Of a stretch of DNA of 64,000 nucleotides, positions 17,767-25,440 are shown piece by piece. Each line of letters starts with the position of its first letter. Position 1 is the stretch's first letter. Under the pieces are notes generated by a model that saw nothing but the letters and a program-made list of their open reading frames with translations, searched no databases and was not told the origin of the DNA. The translations under genes and the position numbers were made by a program. This DNA comes from PALSA-894 sp963757565 (lineage in GTDB: Bacteria > Pseudomonadota > Alphaproteobacteria > Rhizobiales > Xanthobacteraceae): assembly GCA_963757565.1 (NCBI GenBank), contig CAVWSB010000011.1:372001-436000 (forward strand), written 5' to 3'.

Positions 17767-18396
17767 ATGCAGGGCGTGACCGTCGTCGATCATCCGCTGG
17801 TACAGCACAAGCTGTCGCTGATGCGCGACAAGCAGCGCTCCACCAAGGGCTTCCGTCAGCTCCTCAACGAAATCGGCATGCTGCTCGCCTACGAGGTGAC
17901 GCGCGACCTGCCACTCGAAGAGATCGACATCGAGACGCCGCTGATGCCGATGAAGGCGAAGGTGCTGGAGGGAAAGAAGCTGGTGCTCGCGCCGATCCTG
18001 CGCGCCGGCGTCGGGTTCCTCGACGGGATGCTGAGCCTCGTGCCGTCCGCGCGCGTCGCGCATATCGGCCTCTACCGCGACCCGAAGACGCTGGTGGCGG
18101 TCGAGTATTACTTCAAGGCGCCGGAGGACATCGCGGACCGCCTCGTGCTGGTGCTTGATCCGATGCTCGCAACCGCGAACTCGGCGATCGCGGCGGTGGA
18201 CCGGCTGAAGGAAGCGGGCGCAAAGAACATTCGTATTGTGTGTCTGCTCGCCGCGCCCGAAGGCATCGAGAAATTTCTCGGACATCACCCGGATGTGCAC
18301 ATCTGGACTGCCGCGGTGGACGAGAAGCTCAACGAGCATGGCTACATCGTGCCGGGCCTCGGTGACGCGGGCGACCGGATGTACGGGACGAAGTAA
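17767..18396 (+). CDS. upp: Uracil phosphoribosyltransferase
   Basis: A 209-residue enzyme converting uracil and PRPP to UMP, close to the E. coli length of 208. ATG 17767 is chosen over a TTG four codons upstream, with TTGGGGG as the ribosome site. Visible family features are HPLVQHKLSLMRDKQRST, APILRAGVGFLDGML and the uracil-recognising C-terminus GYIVPGLGDAGDRMYGT. The PRPP loop reads VLDPMLATANSA where DPMLATGGSA is usual. Position immediately after URC1- and URC4-type genes suggests the URC6-like role in uracil catabolism in addition to salvage. Confidence 0.94.
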   Translation: MQGVTVVDHPLVQHKLSLMRDKQRSTKGFRQLLNEIGMLLAYEVTRDLPLEEIDIETPLMPMKAKVLEGKKLVLAPILRAGVGFLDGMLSLVPSARVAHIGLYRDPKTLVAVEYYFKAPEDIADRLVLVLDPMLATANSAIAAVDRLKEAGAKNIRIVCLLAAPEGIEKFLGHHPDVHIWTAAVDEKLNEHGYIVPGLGDAGDRMYGTK

Positions 18397-18533
18397 CGCG
18401 GACAATTTGAATCTCCTCTGCAACCCTTCGTTCACCACCCGCGCCCAAAAACCCGCACCGCAACATCGCCGTTAGCGCGCCGCTTGCCATCGCTGTGCTT
18501 GGATCGCCGCACGCGTCGTCGGGTAGATCGGTC

Positions 18534-19040
18534 ATGCGGCAGATTCTCTTTTTCGCCATTGCGGCGCTGGTTCTGGCCTTCGTCATGCCCCAGGTGATGG
18601 GCAGCGTCGGCGGCAGGCCGGCTGACGTGCAGCCGGCCAAGCACGCCGAACCTGCGCAGAAGGTTCCGCCGCGCACCGCGACGGTGCGCGACGATGCGCG
18701 CGGTCATTTCCAGGTCGAGGGCGTGATCGACGGCCGCCGCATCGACTTCCTGGTCGATACCGGAGCCTCGACGGTCACCCTGCGCGAACGCGACGCTTCA
18801 AGGCTAGGCATCAATCCCGCGCCGCGCGATTACACCGGCCGCGCCAGCACGGCCAACGGCACGGTGCGATACGCGCCGGTGCGCCTGCCGTCGCTCGAAG
18901 TGAATGGCATCCGCATCTATGACGTTCAGGCCGCGGTGCTGCCCGACGAGGCGCTGAGCACGAACCTGCTCGGCATGTCGTTTCTCTCGCGCGTGCGCCG
19001 CTTCGAGATGGCGAACGGCCGTCTCGTGATGGAACAATAA
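18534..19040 (+). CDS. Membrane-anchored retropepsin-like aspartic protease (TIGR02281 type)
   Basis: A 168-residue protein with an N-terminal membrane anchor (residues 4-24) followed by a Pro/Ala linker and a single retropepsin-like domain. The catalytic motif DTGAS is at residues 75-79 (FLVDTGASTVTLRE), and the flap-like region NGTVRYAPVRLPSLEVNGI and C-terminal LLGMSFLSRVRRFEM fit clan AA proteases, which dimerise. ATG 18534 is chosen because it gives a clean anchor. Periplasmic or membrane location is inferred; the substrate is unknown. It is separated from upp by 137 bases without a recognisable terminator. Confidence 0.87.
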   Translation: MRQILFFAIAALVLAFVMPQVMGSVGGRPADVQPAKHAEPAQKVPPRTATVRDDARGHFQVEGVIDGRRIDFLVDTGASTVTLRERDASRLGINPAPRDYTGRASTANGTVRYAPVRLPSLEVNGIRIYDVQAAVLPDEALSTNLLGMSFLSRVRRFEMANGRLVMEQ

Positions 19041-19115
19041 GTTCCCGTTTTGCTTTCATGTGGGTGGCGGCTGCGCTAAGAGCCTGACGCCTCTCTCCGC
19101 ACGCCCGAGGATATC

Positions 19116-20615
19116 ATGCTCCCGAAGCCGAAAGCCGCGCTGTCTCCAAACACTTATGCCTACGAGTCCGAGCCGATGGTGAAGCCCACCGGCTTTCGCG
19201 AATACGACGCGCGCTGGCTGTTCGGCAAAGAGATCAACCTGATGGGCATTCAGGCGCTGGGGCTCGGCCTCGGCACGCTGATCCATGAGCTTGGCGTGAA
19301 GCCCGAACTGGTGACGGGCCACGATTTCCGCGGCTACTCGGCCTCGATCAAGATGGCGCTGGTCACCGGCTTGATGACGGCCGGCGTGAAGGTAAAGGAT
19401 ATCGGGCTTGCGGTAACGCCGATGGCGTATTTCGCGCAGTTCGATCTCGACGTGCCTTGCGTCGCGATGGTGACAGCCTCGCACAACGACAACGGCTGGA
19501 CCGGTGTGAAGATGGGTGCGAACCGCCCGCTCACCTTCGGCCCGGACGAGATGACGCGGCTCAAGGAAATCGTGCTCAACGCGAACTTCAAGCCAAAGGC
19601 GGGCGGCGCTTACGACTTCATCGAGAATTTCCCCGCGCGCTACATCGCGGACCTGACCAACCGGCCGAAGCTCAAGCGCAAGCTGAAGGTCGTGTGCGCG
19701 TGCGGCAACGGCACGGCGGGCGCGTTCTCGCCGCAGGTGTTGCGGGCGGTTGGCTGCGAGGTGGTGGAGCTCGATTGCGAGCTCGATCACACGTTCCCGA
19801 ACTACAATCCCAACACCGAAGACATGAAGATGCTGCACGCGATGCGTGACGCCGTGCTCAAACACAAGGCGGATGTCGCTCTCGGCTTCGACGGCGACGG
19901 CGACCGCTGCGGCGTTGTCGATAACGAGGGCGACGAGATCTTCTCCGACAAGGTCGGCGTGATGCTGGCGCGCGACATTTCGGCGACCATCCCGAACGCA
20001 AAATTCGTTACCGACGTGAAGTCGACCGGCCTGTTCATGACCGATCCGGTGCTGAAGAAAAATGGCGTGACGACGGATTACTGGAAGACCGGCCATTCCT
20101 ACATGAAGCGGCGCGTCAACGAGATCGGCGCGGTCGCGGGCTTCGAGAAGTCCGGGCACTTCTTCTTCAACAAGCCGATCGGACGCGGCTACGACGACGG
20201 GCTGATCTTCGCGCTTGCGGTCTGCGACATGCTTGATCGCAACCCGACAAAGACAATGGCCGACCTGAAGAACGCGCTGCCGAAGACCTGGGGCTCGCCC
20301 ACGATGTCGCCGCACTGCGCCGACGAGACCAAGTATGGCGTGGTCGACGATGTGGTGAAGCACTTCGAGGCGGCACAGAAGAACGGCGAGAAGGTGATCG
20401 GTCAGCCGATCCGCGACCTCGTCACCGTTAACGGCGTGCGCGTCACCGTCGAGGACGGTACTTGGGGGCTGGTGCGCGCCTCATCGAACAAGCCTGAGCT
20501 CGTCGTGGTGGTCGAAAGCCCGGTCTCCGAGGCGCGCACGCGCGAAATGTTCAAGGCGATCGACGCGGTGCTGCGCACGCACAAGGAAGTTGGCGAATAT
20601 AATCAGACGTTCTAA
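19116..20615 (+). CDS. Phosphomannomutase/phosphoglucomutase
   Basis: A 499-residue alpha-D-phosphohexomutase interconverting 1- and 6-phosphates of mannose or glucose, supplying sugar nucleotides for envelope polysaccharides. The phosphoserine loop is TASHNDNGWTGVKMG (Ser122), the metal loop is GFDGDGDRCGVVD, and the sugar-binding loop includes GFEKSGHFFF. The C-terminal phosphate-binding domain has RASSNKPELVVVVES. Preceded by a strong ATG context, 75 bases after the protease gene. Confidence 0.93.
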   Translation: MLPKPKAALSPNTYAYESEPMVKPTGFREYDARWLFGKEINLMGIQALGLGLGTLIHELGVKPELVTGHDFRGYSASIKMALVTGLMTAGVKVKDIGLAVTPMAYFAQFDLDVPCVAMVTASHNDNGWTGVKMGANRPLTFGPDEMTRLKEIVLNANFKPKAGGAYDFIENFPARYIADLTNRPKLKRKLKVVCACGNGTAGAFSPQVLRAVGCEVVELDCELDHTFPNYNPNTEDMKMLHAMRDAVLKHKADVALGFDGDGDRCGVVDNEGDEIFSDKVGVMLARDISATIPNAKFVTDVKSTGLFMTDPVLKKNGVTTDYWKTGHSYMKRRVNEIGAVAGFEKSGHFFFNKPIGRGYDDGLIFALAVCDMLDRNPTKTMADLKNALPKTWGSPTMSPHCADETKYGVVDDVVKHFEAAQKNGEKVIGQPIRDLVTVNGVRVTVEDGTWGLVRASSNKPELVVVVESPVSEARTREMFKAIDAVLRTHKEVGEYNQTF

Positions 20616-20624
20616 ATCGGAGCG

Positions 20625-20948
20625 TTACGGCTCCACGTCCTTGAACACGTCGATTTCGACGCCGCCGGGCAGCATCGTGCGCCACGCTGTGAGAAAGCCC
20701 TGCATGCGCATGTCGCCGGCGATACGCGCGCGGTTGATCTCCATTTCCTCGGCGGTCTCGTACTCGATCACCTGAATGAATTTTCCGGGATCGTCCACGT
20801 TCTGCAGTAGCCGCACTTCCGTGCCGCCGAGCATTTCGTAGAACGGCTTGGATGCATTCACCAGCGAGAGTAGCTGGGAAGGGTCGGCCGAGGAGAGGGT
20901 AAACCGCAGATGCAGCGTGCGACGGACCTTGCGGGCTTTCTTCGCCAT
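20625..20948 (-). CDS. Hypothetical protein, small alpha/beta domain
   Basis: A 107-residue protein not recognised. It has a basic start (MAKKARKVRRT), then an alternating pattern suggestive of a ferredoxin-like or dimeric alpha/beta-barrel fold: LHLRFTL strand, helix around SQLLSLVNASKPFYEML, strands EVRLLQNVDD and FIQVIEYET, then a helix with EEMEINRARIAG. It converges on the phosphomannomutase gene, nine bases away, and is 42 bases downstream of pheA on the same strand, so it may be co-transcribed with pheA and kdsB. Confidence 0.65.
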   Translation of the reverse strand: MAKKARKVRRTLHLRFTLSSADPSQLLSLVNASKPFYEMLGGTEVRLLQNVDDPGKFIQVIEYETAEEMEINRARIAGDMRMQGFLTAWRTMLPGGVEIDVFKDVEP

Positions 20949-20990
20949 GCGATTCCCTCCGGGATTTCACATCGACTGTGCCACCCCGCG

Positions 20991-21845
20991 CTACTTGCCG
21001 GAAGCCCGGTATTTGGCATTGCCGGGATAGACCCCGAGAATCTTCAGTGAGCCCTTGTGGGAGAAGAAGTCGAGTTCCTCCAGCGCGCGGGCGAGCGGTG
21101 GGTCGTCCGGGTGGCCCTCGACGTCGGCGTAGAACATCGTCGCGAAGAAATTTCCCTCAATCATGTAGCTTTCGAGCTTGGTCATGTTCACGCCGTTGGT
21201 CGCGAAGCCGCCGAGCGCCTTGTAGAGCGCGGCCGGCAGGTTGCGCACCTGGAACACGAAGGTCGTGACGAGCAGCCCGCTATTCTGCCGGGCGATCTTC
21301 TTTTCCTTCGACAGGATCACGAAGCGCGTGGTGTTGTGATCCTCGTCCTCGACATTTTCGGCAAGGACCTTCAGCCCGTAGATCTTCGCGGCCAGCTTTG
21401 GCGCGAGCGCGGCGCGCGTCACGTCTGTCGTCTCCGAGATGTGCCGCGCGGCGCCCGCCGTGTCGGCAGCGACGACGGCGCGGTAGCCGTGCTCGCGAAT
21501 GAAGCGGCGGCACTGGCCGATCGCATGGATATGGCTCTCGACCGTCTTGATGGTCTTGAGCGTCGCACCCTTCGGCGCCATCAGGTTGAAATGGATCGGC
21601 AGGAAGTGTTCGCCCACAATGTGCAGGTTCGCGTGCGGCAGCAGGTGATGGATGTCCGCGACGCGGCCTGCGATGGAGTTCTCGATCGGGATCATGCCGA
21701 GTTCGGCCCGGCCGCGCTGGATCGCGGCGAGCGCGTCCTCGAAGGTCGGACAGGGCATCGGCTCGCACCCCGGGTAGACCTCGCGCGCCGCAATGTCGGA
21801 GTTGGCGCCAGGCTCGCCCTGGAATGCGATCTTCAATTTGCTCAT
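20991..21845 (-). CDS. pheA: Prephenate dehydratase
   Basis: A 284-residue monofunctional prephenate dehydratase, making phenylpyruvate for phenylalanine synthesis. ATG 21845 gives the classical start KLKIAFQGEPGANSDIA. The catalytic domain shows GMIPIENSIAGRV and the Thr-Arg-Phe motif HNTTRFVIL; a C-terminal ACT domain follows with the GALYKALGGF-like LPAALYKALGGFATNGVNMTK and LESYMIEG segments that bind phenylalanine for feedback control. It is 32 bases downstream of kdsB on the same strand, an arrangement seen in Bradyrhizobium-like genomes. Confidence 0.95.
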   Translation of the reverse strand: MSKLKIAFQGEPGANSDIAAREVYPGCEPMPCPTFEDALAAIQRGRAELGMIPIENSIAGRVADIHHLLPHANLHIVGEHFLPIHFNLMAPKGATLKTIKTVESHIHAIGQCRRFIREHGYRAVVAADTAGAARHISETTDVTRAALAPKLAAKIYGLKVLAENVEDEDHNTTRFVILSKEKKIARQNSGLLVTTFVFQVRNLPAALYKALGGFATNGVNMTKLESYMIEGNFFATMFYADVEGHPDDPPLARALEELDFFSHKGSLKILGVYPGNAKYRASGK

Positions 21846-21877
21846 GAGTGTTCCGTAGCTTGCGGGTTCGCTCGCGG

Positions 21878-22609
21878 TCAACCGAGCAGCGCGCGCGCCT
21901 TGGCGAGATGCTCGGGCGTGTCGACGCCGAAGATCGGATTCTTGGTCAACGCCACGTCGATGCGCATGCCGGCTTCAAGCGCGCGCAACTGCTCCAGGCG
22001 CTCGCGCTTCTCGAGCGGCGAGGGCGGCAGCGTGACGAAGCGCTCCAGCGCCGCGCGGCGATACACATAGAGGCCGATGTGGTGATAAAGCGGCCCGTGA
22101 CCGTATGGTGCAGTCGCGCGGGTGAAATAAAGGGCGCGGAAACGCCCCGGGGACACGGCCGAGCAGATCGCCTTGACGACATTCGGATCGGCGCGCTCGG
22201 CCTCTTCGGTGATTTCCAGAGCCAGCGTCGCGATGTCCACCGCCGGATCGGCGAGCGGTTTGAGCGCCGCCTTGATGTCGTCGCCGCTCAGGGTGGGAAA
22301 GTCGCCCTGCACGTTGACGACGATCTTCGCCCGCCCGTCCGGGTCGGCTTTTCCCAGCGCCTCAAAAATGCGGTCGGAGCCGGTCTGATGGTCGCCGCGG
22401 GTCATCACGGCTTGCCCGCCAGCCGCCGTCACAGCGCTCGCGATCTCGTTTGAATCGGTCGCGACCACCACAGGTCCGACGCCTGCCTCTTCGGCGCGGC
22501 GCATCACGCGCACGATCATCGGCAGCCCGCCGATGTCGGCGAGCGGTTTGCCCGGAAGTCGTGCCGAGGCCATCCGGGCCGGGATCAGGATCAGCACGTC
22601 GGAAGTCAT
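21878..22609 (-). CDS. kdsB: 3-deoxy-manno-octulosonate cytidylyltransferase
   Basis: A 243-residue CMP-Kdo synthetase activating Kdo for lipopolysaccharide core assembly. The nucleotide-binding start LILIPARMASARLPGKPLADIGG, the VVVATDSNEIA segment, TRGDHQTGSDRIFEAL and VNVQGDFP are all diagnostic; the C-terminus ends GVDTPEHLAKARALL. Transcribed away from cycM, with pheA downstream. Confidence 0.96.
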   Translation of the reverse strand: MTSDVLILIPARMASARLPGKPLADIGGLPMIVRVMRRAEEAGVGPVVVATDSNEIASAVTAAGGQAVMTRGDHQTGSDRIFEALGKADPDGRAKIVVNVQGDFPTLSGDDIKAALKPLADPAVDIATLALEITEEAERADPNVVKAICSAVSPGRFRALYFTRATAPYGHGPLYHHIGLYVYRRAALERFVTLPPSPLEKRERLEQLRALEAGMRIDVALTKNPIFGVDTPEHLAKARALLG

Positions 22610-22777
22610 GGAAAATGCCGGGTTTCCGGCCTCGATATGCCCACAGGAAAGGCGGTGCCCGGTGTGGTTATACGGGTTGCCAGCGCGGCGGCAAACCGGC
22701 TATGTGTCGGCTCTGTCGGGCGCCGCTCCAGCGCCGATTCCGCAACGATTTCCTGCCTTTCAGGAGCCGAAGCCGCG

Positions 22778-23389
22778 ATGGACTCCTTCGAACTCAACAA
22801 GATCCTGGGCGCATTGCTGTTCACCTGCCTGTGCCTGCTGTCGCTCAATATCGGCGCCGAGGCCGTGTTTCACCCGGCCAAGCCAGAGAAGCCAGGCTTC
22901 GAGGTCGTGGTGCAGGAACATGCCGCCGCTGGCGGCCAAGAGGCGAAAGCCGCGCCGGATGAGCCGATCGAGAAACTTCTCGCGAGCGCGGACGTCGCCA
23001 AGGGCGAATCCTCGGCCAAGAAATGCCAAGCGTGCCACACCTTCGGCAAAGGCGAGCCGAACCGCGTCGGTCCGAATCTCTATGGCGTGGTCGGTCGGCC
23101 GAAGGGGACCGAGGCCGGGTTCGACTATTCGGCAGCCATGAAGGGCAAGGGCGGAAACTGGTCCGTCGACGATCTCAATCAATTCCTGACCAACCCGAAG
23201 GCCTTCGTGCCCGGCACCAAGATGAGTTTCGCAGGCGTGCCGCGCGGCACCGAACGCGCCGACGTGATCGCGTTCCTCAACACCAAATCGGACAGTCCGC
23301 AGCCGCTGCCGAAGGCGGCCGATGCGGGTGCGCCGAAACCCGCGGCTGACGCGGGTGCCGCCGCCGCGCCGGCGGGCCAGAAAAAGTAG
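22778..23389 (+). CDS. cycM: Membrane-anchored cytochrome c (CycM/c552 type)
   Basis: A 203-residue class I c-type cytochrome held by an uncleaved N-terminal helix (about residues 9-28) with the haem domain in the periplasm. The haem motif CQACH is at 83-87 and the axial Met at about 149 in PGTKMSFAG. A C-terminal Ala/Pro-rich tail follows. Such cytochromes pass electrons from the bc1 complex to the aa3 oxidase in Bradyrhizobium. ATG 22778 follows AGGAGCC. Divergent from kdsB with about 168 bases between starts. Confidence 0.9.
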   Translation: MDSFELNKILGALLFTCLCLLSLNIGAEAVFHPAKPEKPGFEVVVQEHAAAGGQEAKAAPDEPIEKLLASADVAKGESSAKKCQACHTFGKGEPNRVGPNLYGVVGRPKGTEAGFDYSAAMKGKGGNWSVDDLNQFLTNPKAFVPGTKMSFAGVPRGTERADVIAFLNTKSDSPQPLPKAADAGAPKPAADAGAAAAPAGQKK

Positions 23390-23461
23390 CGTTTGCCCAC
23401 GCGGCCTCGCGCCGTGCGACGATTTGCGCCGTCCGGCGTTACGCAGTAACGGCATCGTCAG

Positions 23462-23485
23462 CCGGTGCGTCTGTTGACGCACCGG
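23462..23485. terminator. Perfect hairpin downstream of cycM
   Basis: CCGGTGCGTC and GACGCACCGG form a perfect 10-bp stem with a TGTT loop. There is no T tract after it on the plus strand (ACGGACATAA follows an AAAA), so it may be a Rho-type stop, an mRNA-stabilising hairpin or a protein-binding palindrome. It lies between cycM and the Yej binding-protein gene. Confidence 0.5.
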
Positions 23486-23556
23486 AAAACGGACATAATT
23501 CAACGAAAGTCCTGGTTCAGCGAAGTCCCCGGGTGCGACGTTTTGGGAGCCAATCC

Positions 23557-25440
23557 GTGAAGCTTTCCCGCCGGACCCTTTTGCGCAGCGGCGCGGCCGC
23601 CCTGGTTGTTCCCGCAGCCGCCATCGATCCCCTCGGGCTGCCAGGCGCTGCTCGCGCCGACGAGAAGAGCTGGCGGCACGGGCTCTCGCTGTTCGGCGAC
23701 CTGAAATATCCCCAGGGCTTCAAGCGCTTCGACTACGTCAATGCGGAGGCGCCGAAAGGCGGCGTGGTCCGCCAGATCGCGATCGGCACGTACGACAATT
23801 TCAATATCGTCGTGTCGGGCGTGAAGGGCTCGATCGCCGGCGGCATGGATCTGGTCTACGACACACTGAACGTGCCCGCCTACGACGAGGTGTCGAGCGA
23901 GTATGGCCTGCTGGCCGAGAGCGTCAGCTATCCGGACGACTACTCCTCGGTCACCTATCGGCTGCGCGCAGAGGCGAAATGGCACGACGGCAAGCCTGTG
24001 ACGCCGGACGATGTCATCTTTTCCCTCGACGCCTACCGCAAAAATCATCCGCAGCTTTCCGCCTATTACCGCCACGTCACCAAGGCGGAGAAGACCGGCG
24101 AGCGCGACATCACCTTCACGTTCGACGGGCCGGGCAATCGCGAACTGCCGCAGATCGTCGGCCAGATCAACGTGCTGCCGAAGCACTGGTGGGAGGGGAC
24201 GGACGCATCCGGAAAGAAGCGCGACGTGTCGGCGACGACGCTCGAGCCGCTCCTCGGCAGCGGCGCCTACCGGATCAAGGATTTCGTCGCGGGGCGCACT
24301 GTGGTGTTCGAACGCGTGAAGGATTACTGGGGCCGCGACCTCAACGTGAATATCGGGCGCGACAATTTCGATGAGCTGCGCTTCGAGTATTTCCGCGACT
24401 CGATCGTCGCGATCGAGGCCTTCAAAGGCGATATGGTCGACTGGCGCTCGGAGAACTCGGCAAAGAACTGGGCGACCGCCTATGACTTCCCGGCTGTGAA
24501 GGACAAGCGCGTGGTGCTGGAGGAGTTTCCGATCCGCTCCTCGGGCGCGATGCAGGCGTTCGCGTTCAATACCCGGCGCGAGAAGTTCAAGGATCCGCGC
24601 GTGCGGCTCGCGATGAATTACGCGTTCGATTTCGAGGAGATGAACAAGCAGATCTTTTTCGGCCAGTACAGGCGCATCGCAAGTTATTTCGAGGGAACGG
24701 AGCTCGCCGCAACCGGCCTGCCGGAGGGCCAGGAACTGGAAATCCTGCAGAGCGTGAAGGACAAGGTTCCGGCTGAAGTCTTCACCAAGCCCTACACCAA
24801 TCCAGTCAACGGCACGCCGGAGAATGTGCGCAGCAATCTGCGTGAATCGCTGCGGCTGTTGCGCGAGGCGGGCTACGAGGTGCGCAACCAGAAGCTCGTG
24901 AATGCGAAAACCGGCGAGCAGTTTACGGTCGAGTTTCTCGTCTCCGATCCGAACTCCGAGCGGTTCGTGTTGTTCTACAAACCCTCGCTCGAACGGCTCG
25001 GTATGGTGGCAAGCGTGCGCACGGTCGATGACGCGCAATACGTCAACCGCGAGCGCAGCTGGGATTTCGACATTGTCACCGGGGTGTGGGTCGAGTCGCT
25101 TTCGCCCGGCAACGAGCAGCGTGGCTACTGGGGTTCGCAAGCCGCCGACCAGGCAGGTTCGCGCAATCTCATAGGGGTCAAGAACGAGGCGGTCGATGCC
25201 ATGATCGAGCGCGTGATCTACGCTAAGGACCGCGCCGGACTGGTTGCCGCCACCAAAGCGCTCGATCGCGTGCTGTTGTGGAACCACTACGTCGTGCCGC
25301 AATGGACCTACGGCAAGCAACGCAGCGCGCGTTGGGATCGCTTCAGCCATCCCGAGACGATGCCGCAATATGCCGCGGCGGCGTTTCCGACGATCTGGTG
25401 GTGGGACGCCGCGCGCGCCGCCAAGACGGGATCGCGCTAG
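23557..25440 (+). CDS. Extracellular solute-binding protein family 5, YejA-type (first copy)
   Basis: A 627-residue periplasmic oligopeptide-type binding protein for a Yej ABC transporter. GTG 23557 is preferred because GGGAG lies eight bases upstream; GTG 23533 is the alternative. The N-terminus is a Tat-like signal (SRRTLLRSGAAALVVPAAA) cleaved near ARADE. Mature sequence begins GDLKYPQGFKRFDYVNAEAPKGG, characteristic of YejA, and includes EAKWHDGKPVTPDDVIFSLD and the late GYWGSQAADQAGSRN. It is followed by a paralogue whose start overlaps its stop. Confidence 0.92.
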   Translation: MKLSRRTLLRSGAAALVVPAAAIDPLGLPGAARADEKSWRHGLSLFGDLKYPQGFKRFDYVNAEAPKGGVVRQIAIGTYDNFNIVVSGVKGSIAGGMDLVYDTLNVPAYDEVSSEYGLLAESVSYPDDYSSVTYRLRAEAKWHDGKPVTPDDVIFSLDAYRKNHPQLSAYYRHVTKAEKTGERDITFTFDGPGNRELPQIVGQINVLPKHWWEGTDASGKKRDVSATTLEPLLGSGAYRIKDFVAGRTVVFERVKDYWGRDLNVNIGRDNFDELRFEYFRDSIVAIEAFKGDMVDWRSENSAKNWATAYDFPAVKDKRVVLEEFPIRSSGAMQAFAFNTRREKFKDPRVRLAMNYAFDFEEMNKQIFFGQYRRIASYFEGTELAATGLPEGQELEILQSVKDKVPAEVFTKPYTNPVNGTPENVRSNLRESLRLLREAGYEVRNQKLVNAKTGEQFTVEFLVSDPNSERFVLFYKPSLERLGMVASVRTVDDAQYVNRERSWDFDIVTGVWVESLSPGNEQRGYWGSQAADQAGSRNLIGVKNEAVDAMIERVIYAKDRAGLVAATKALDRVLLWNHYVVPQWTYGKQRSARWDRFSHPETMPQYAAAAFPTIWWWDAARAAKTGSR

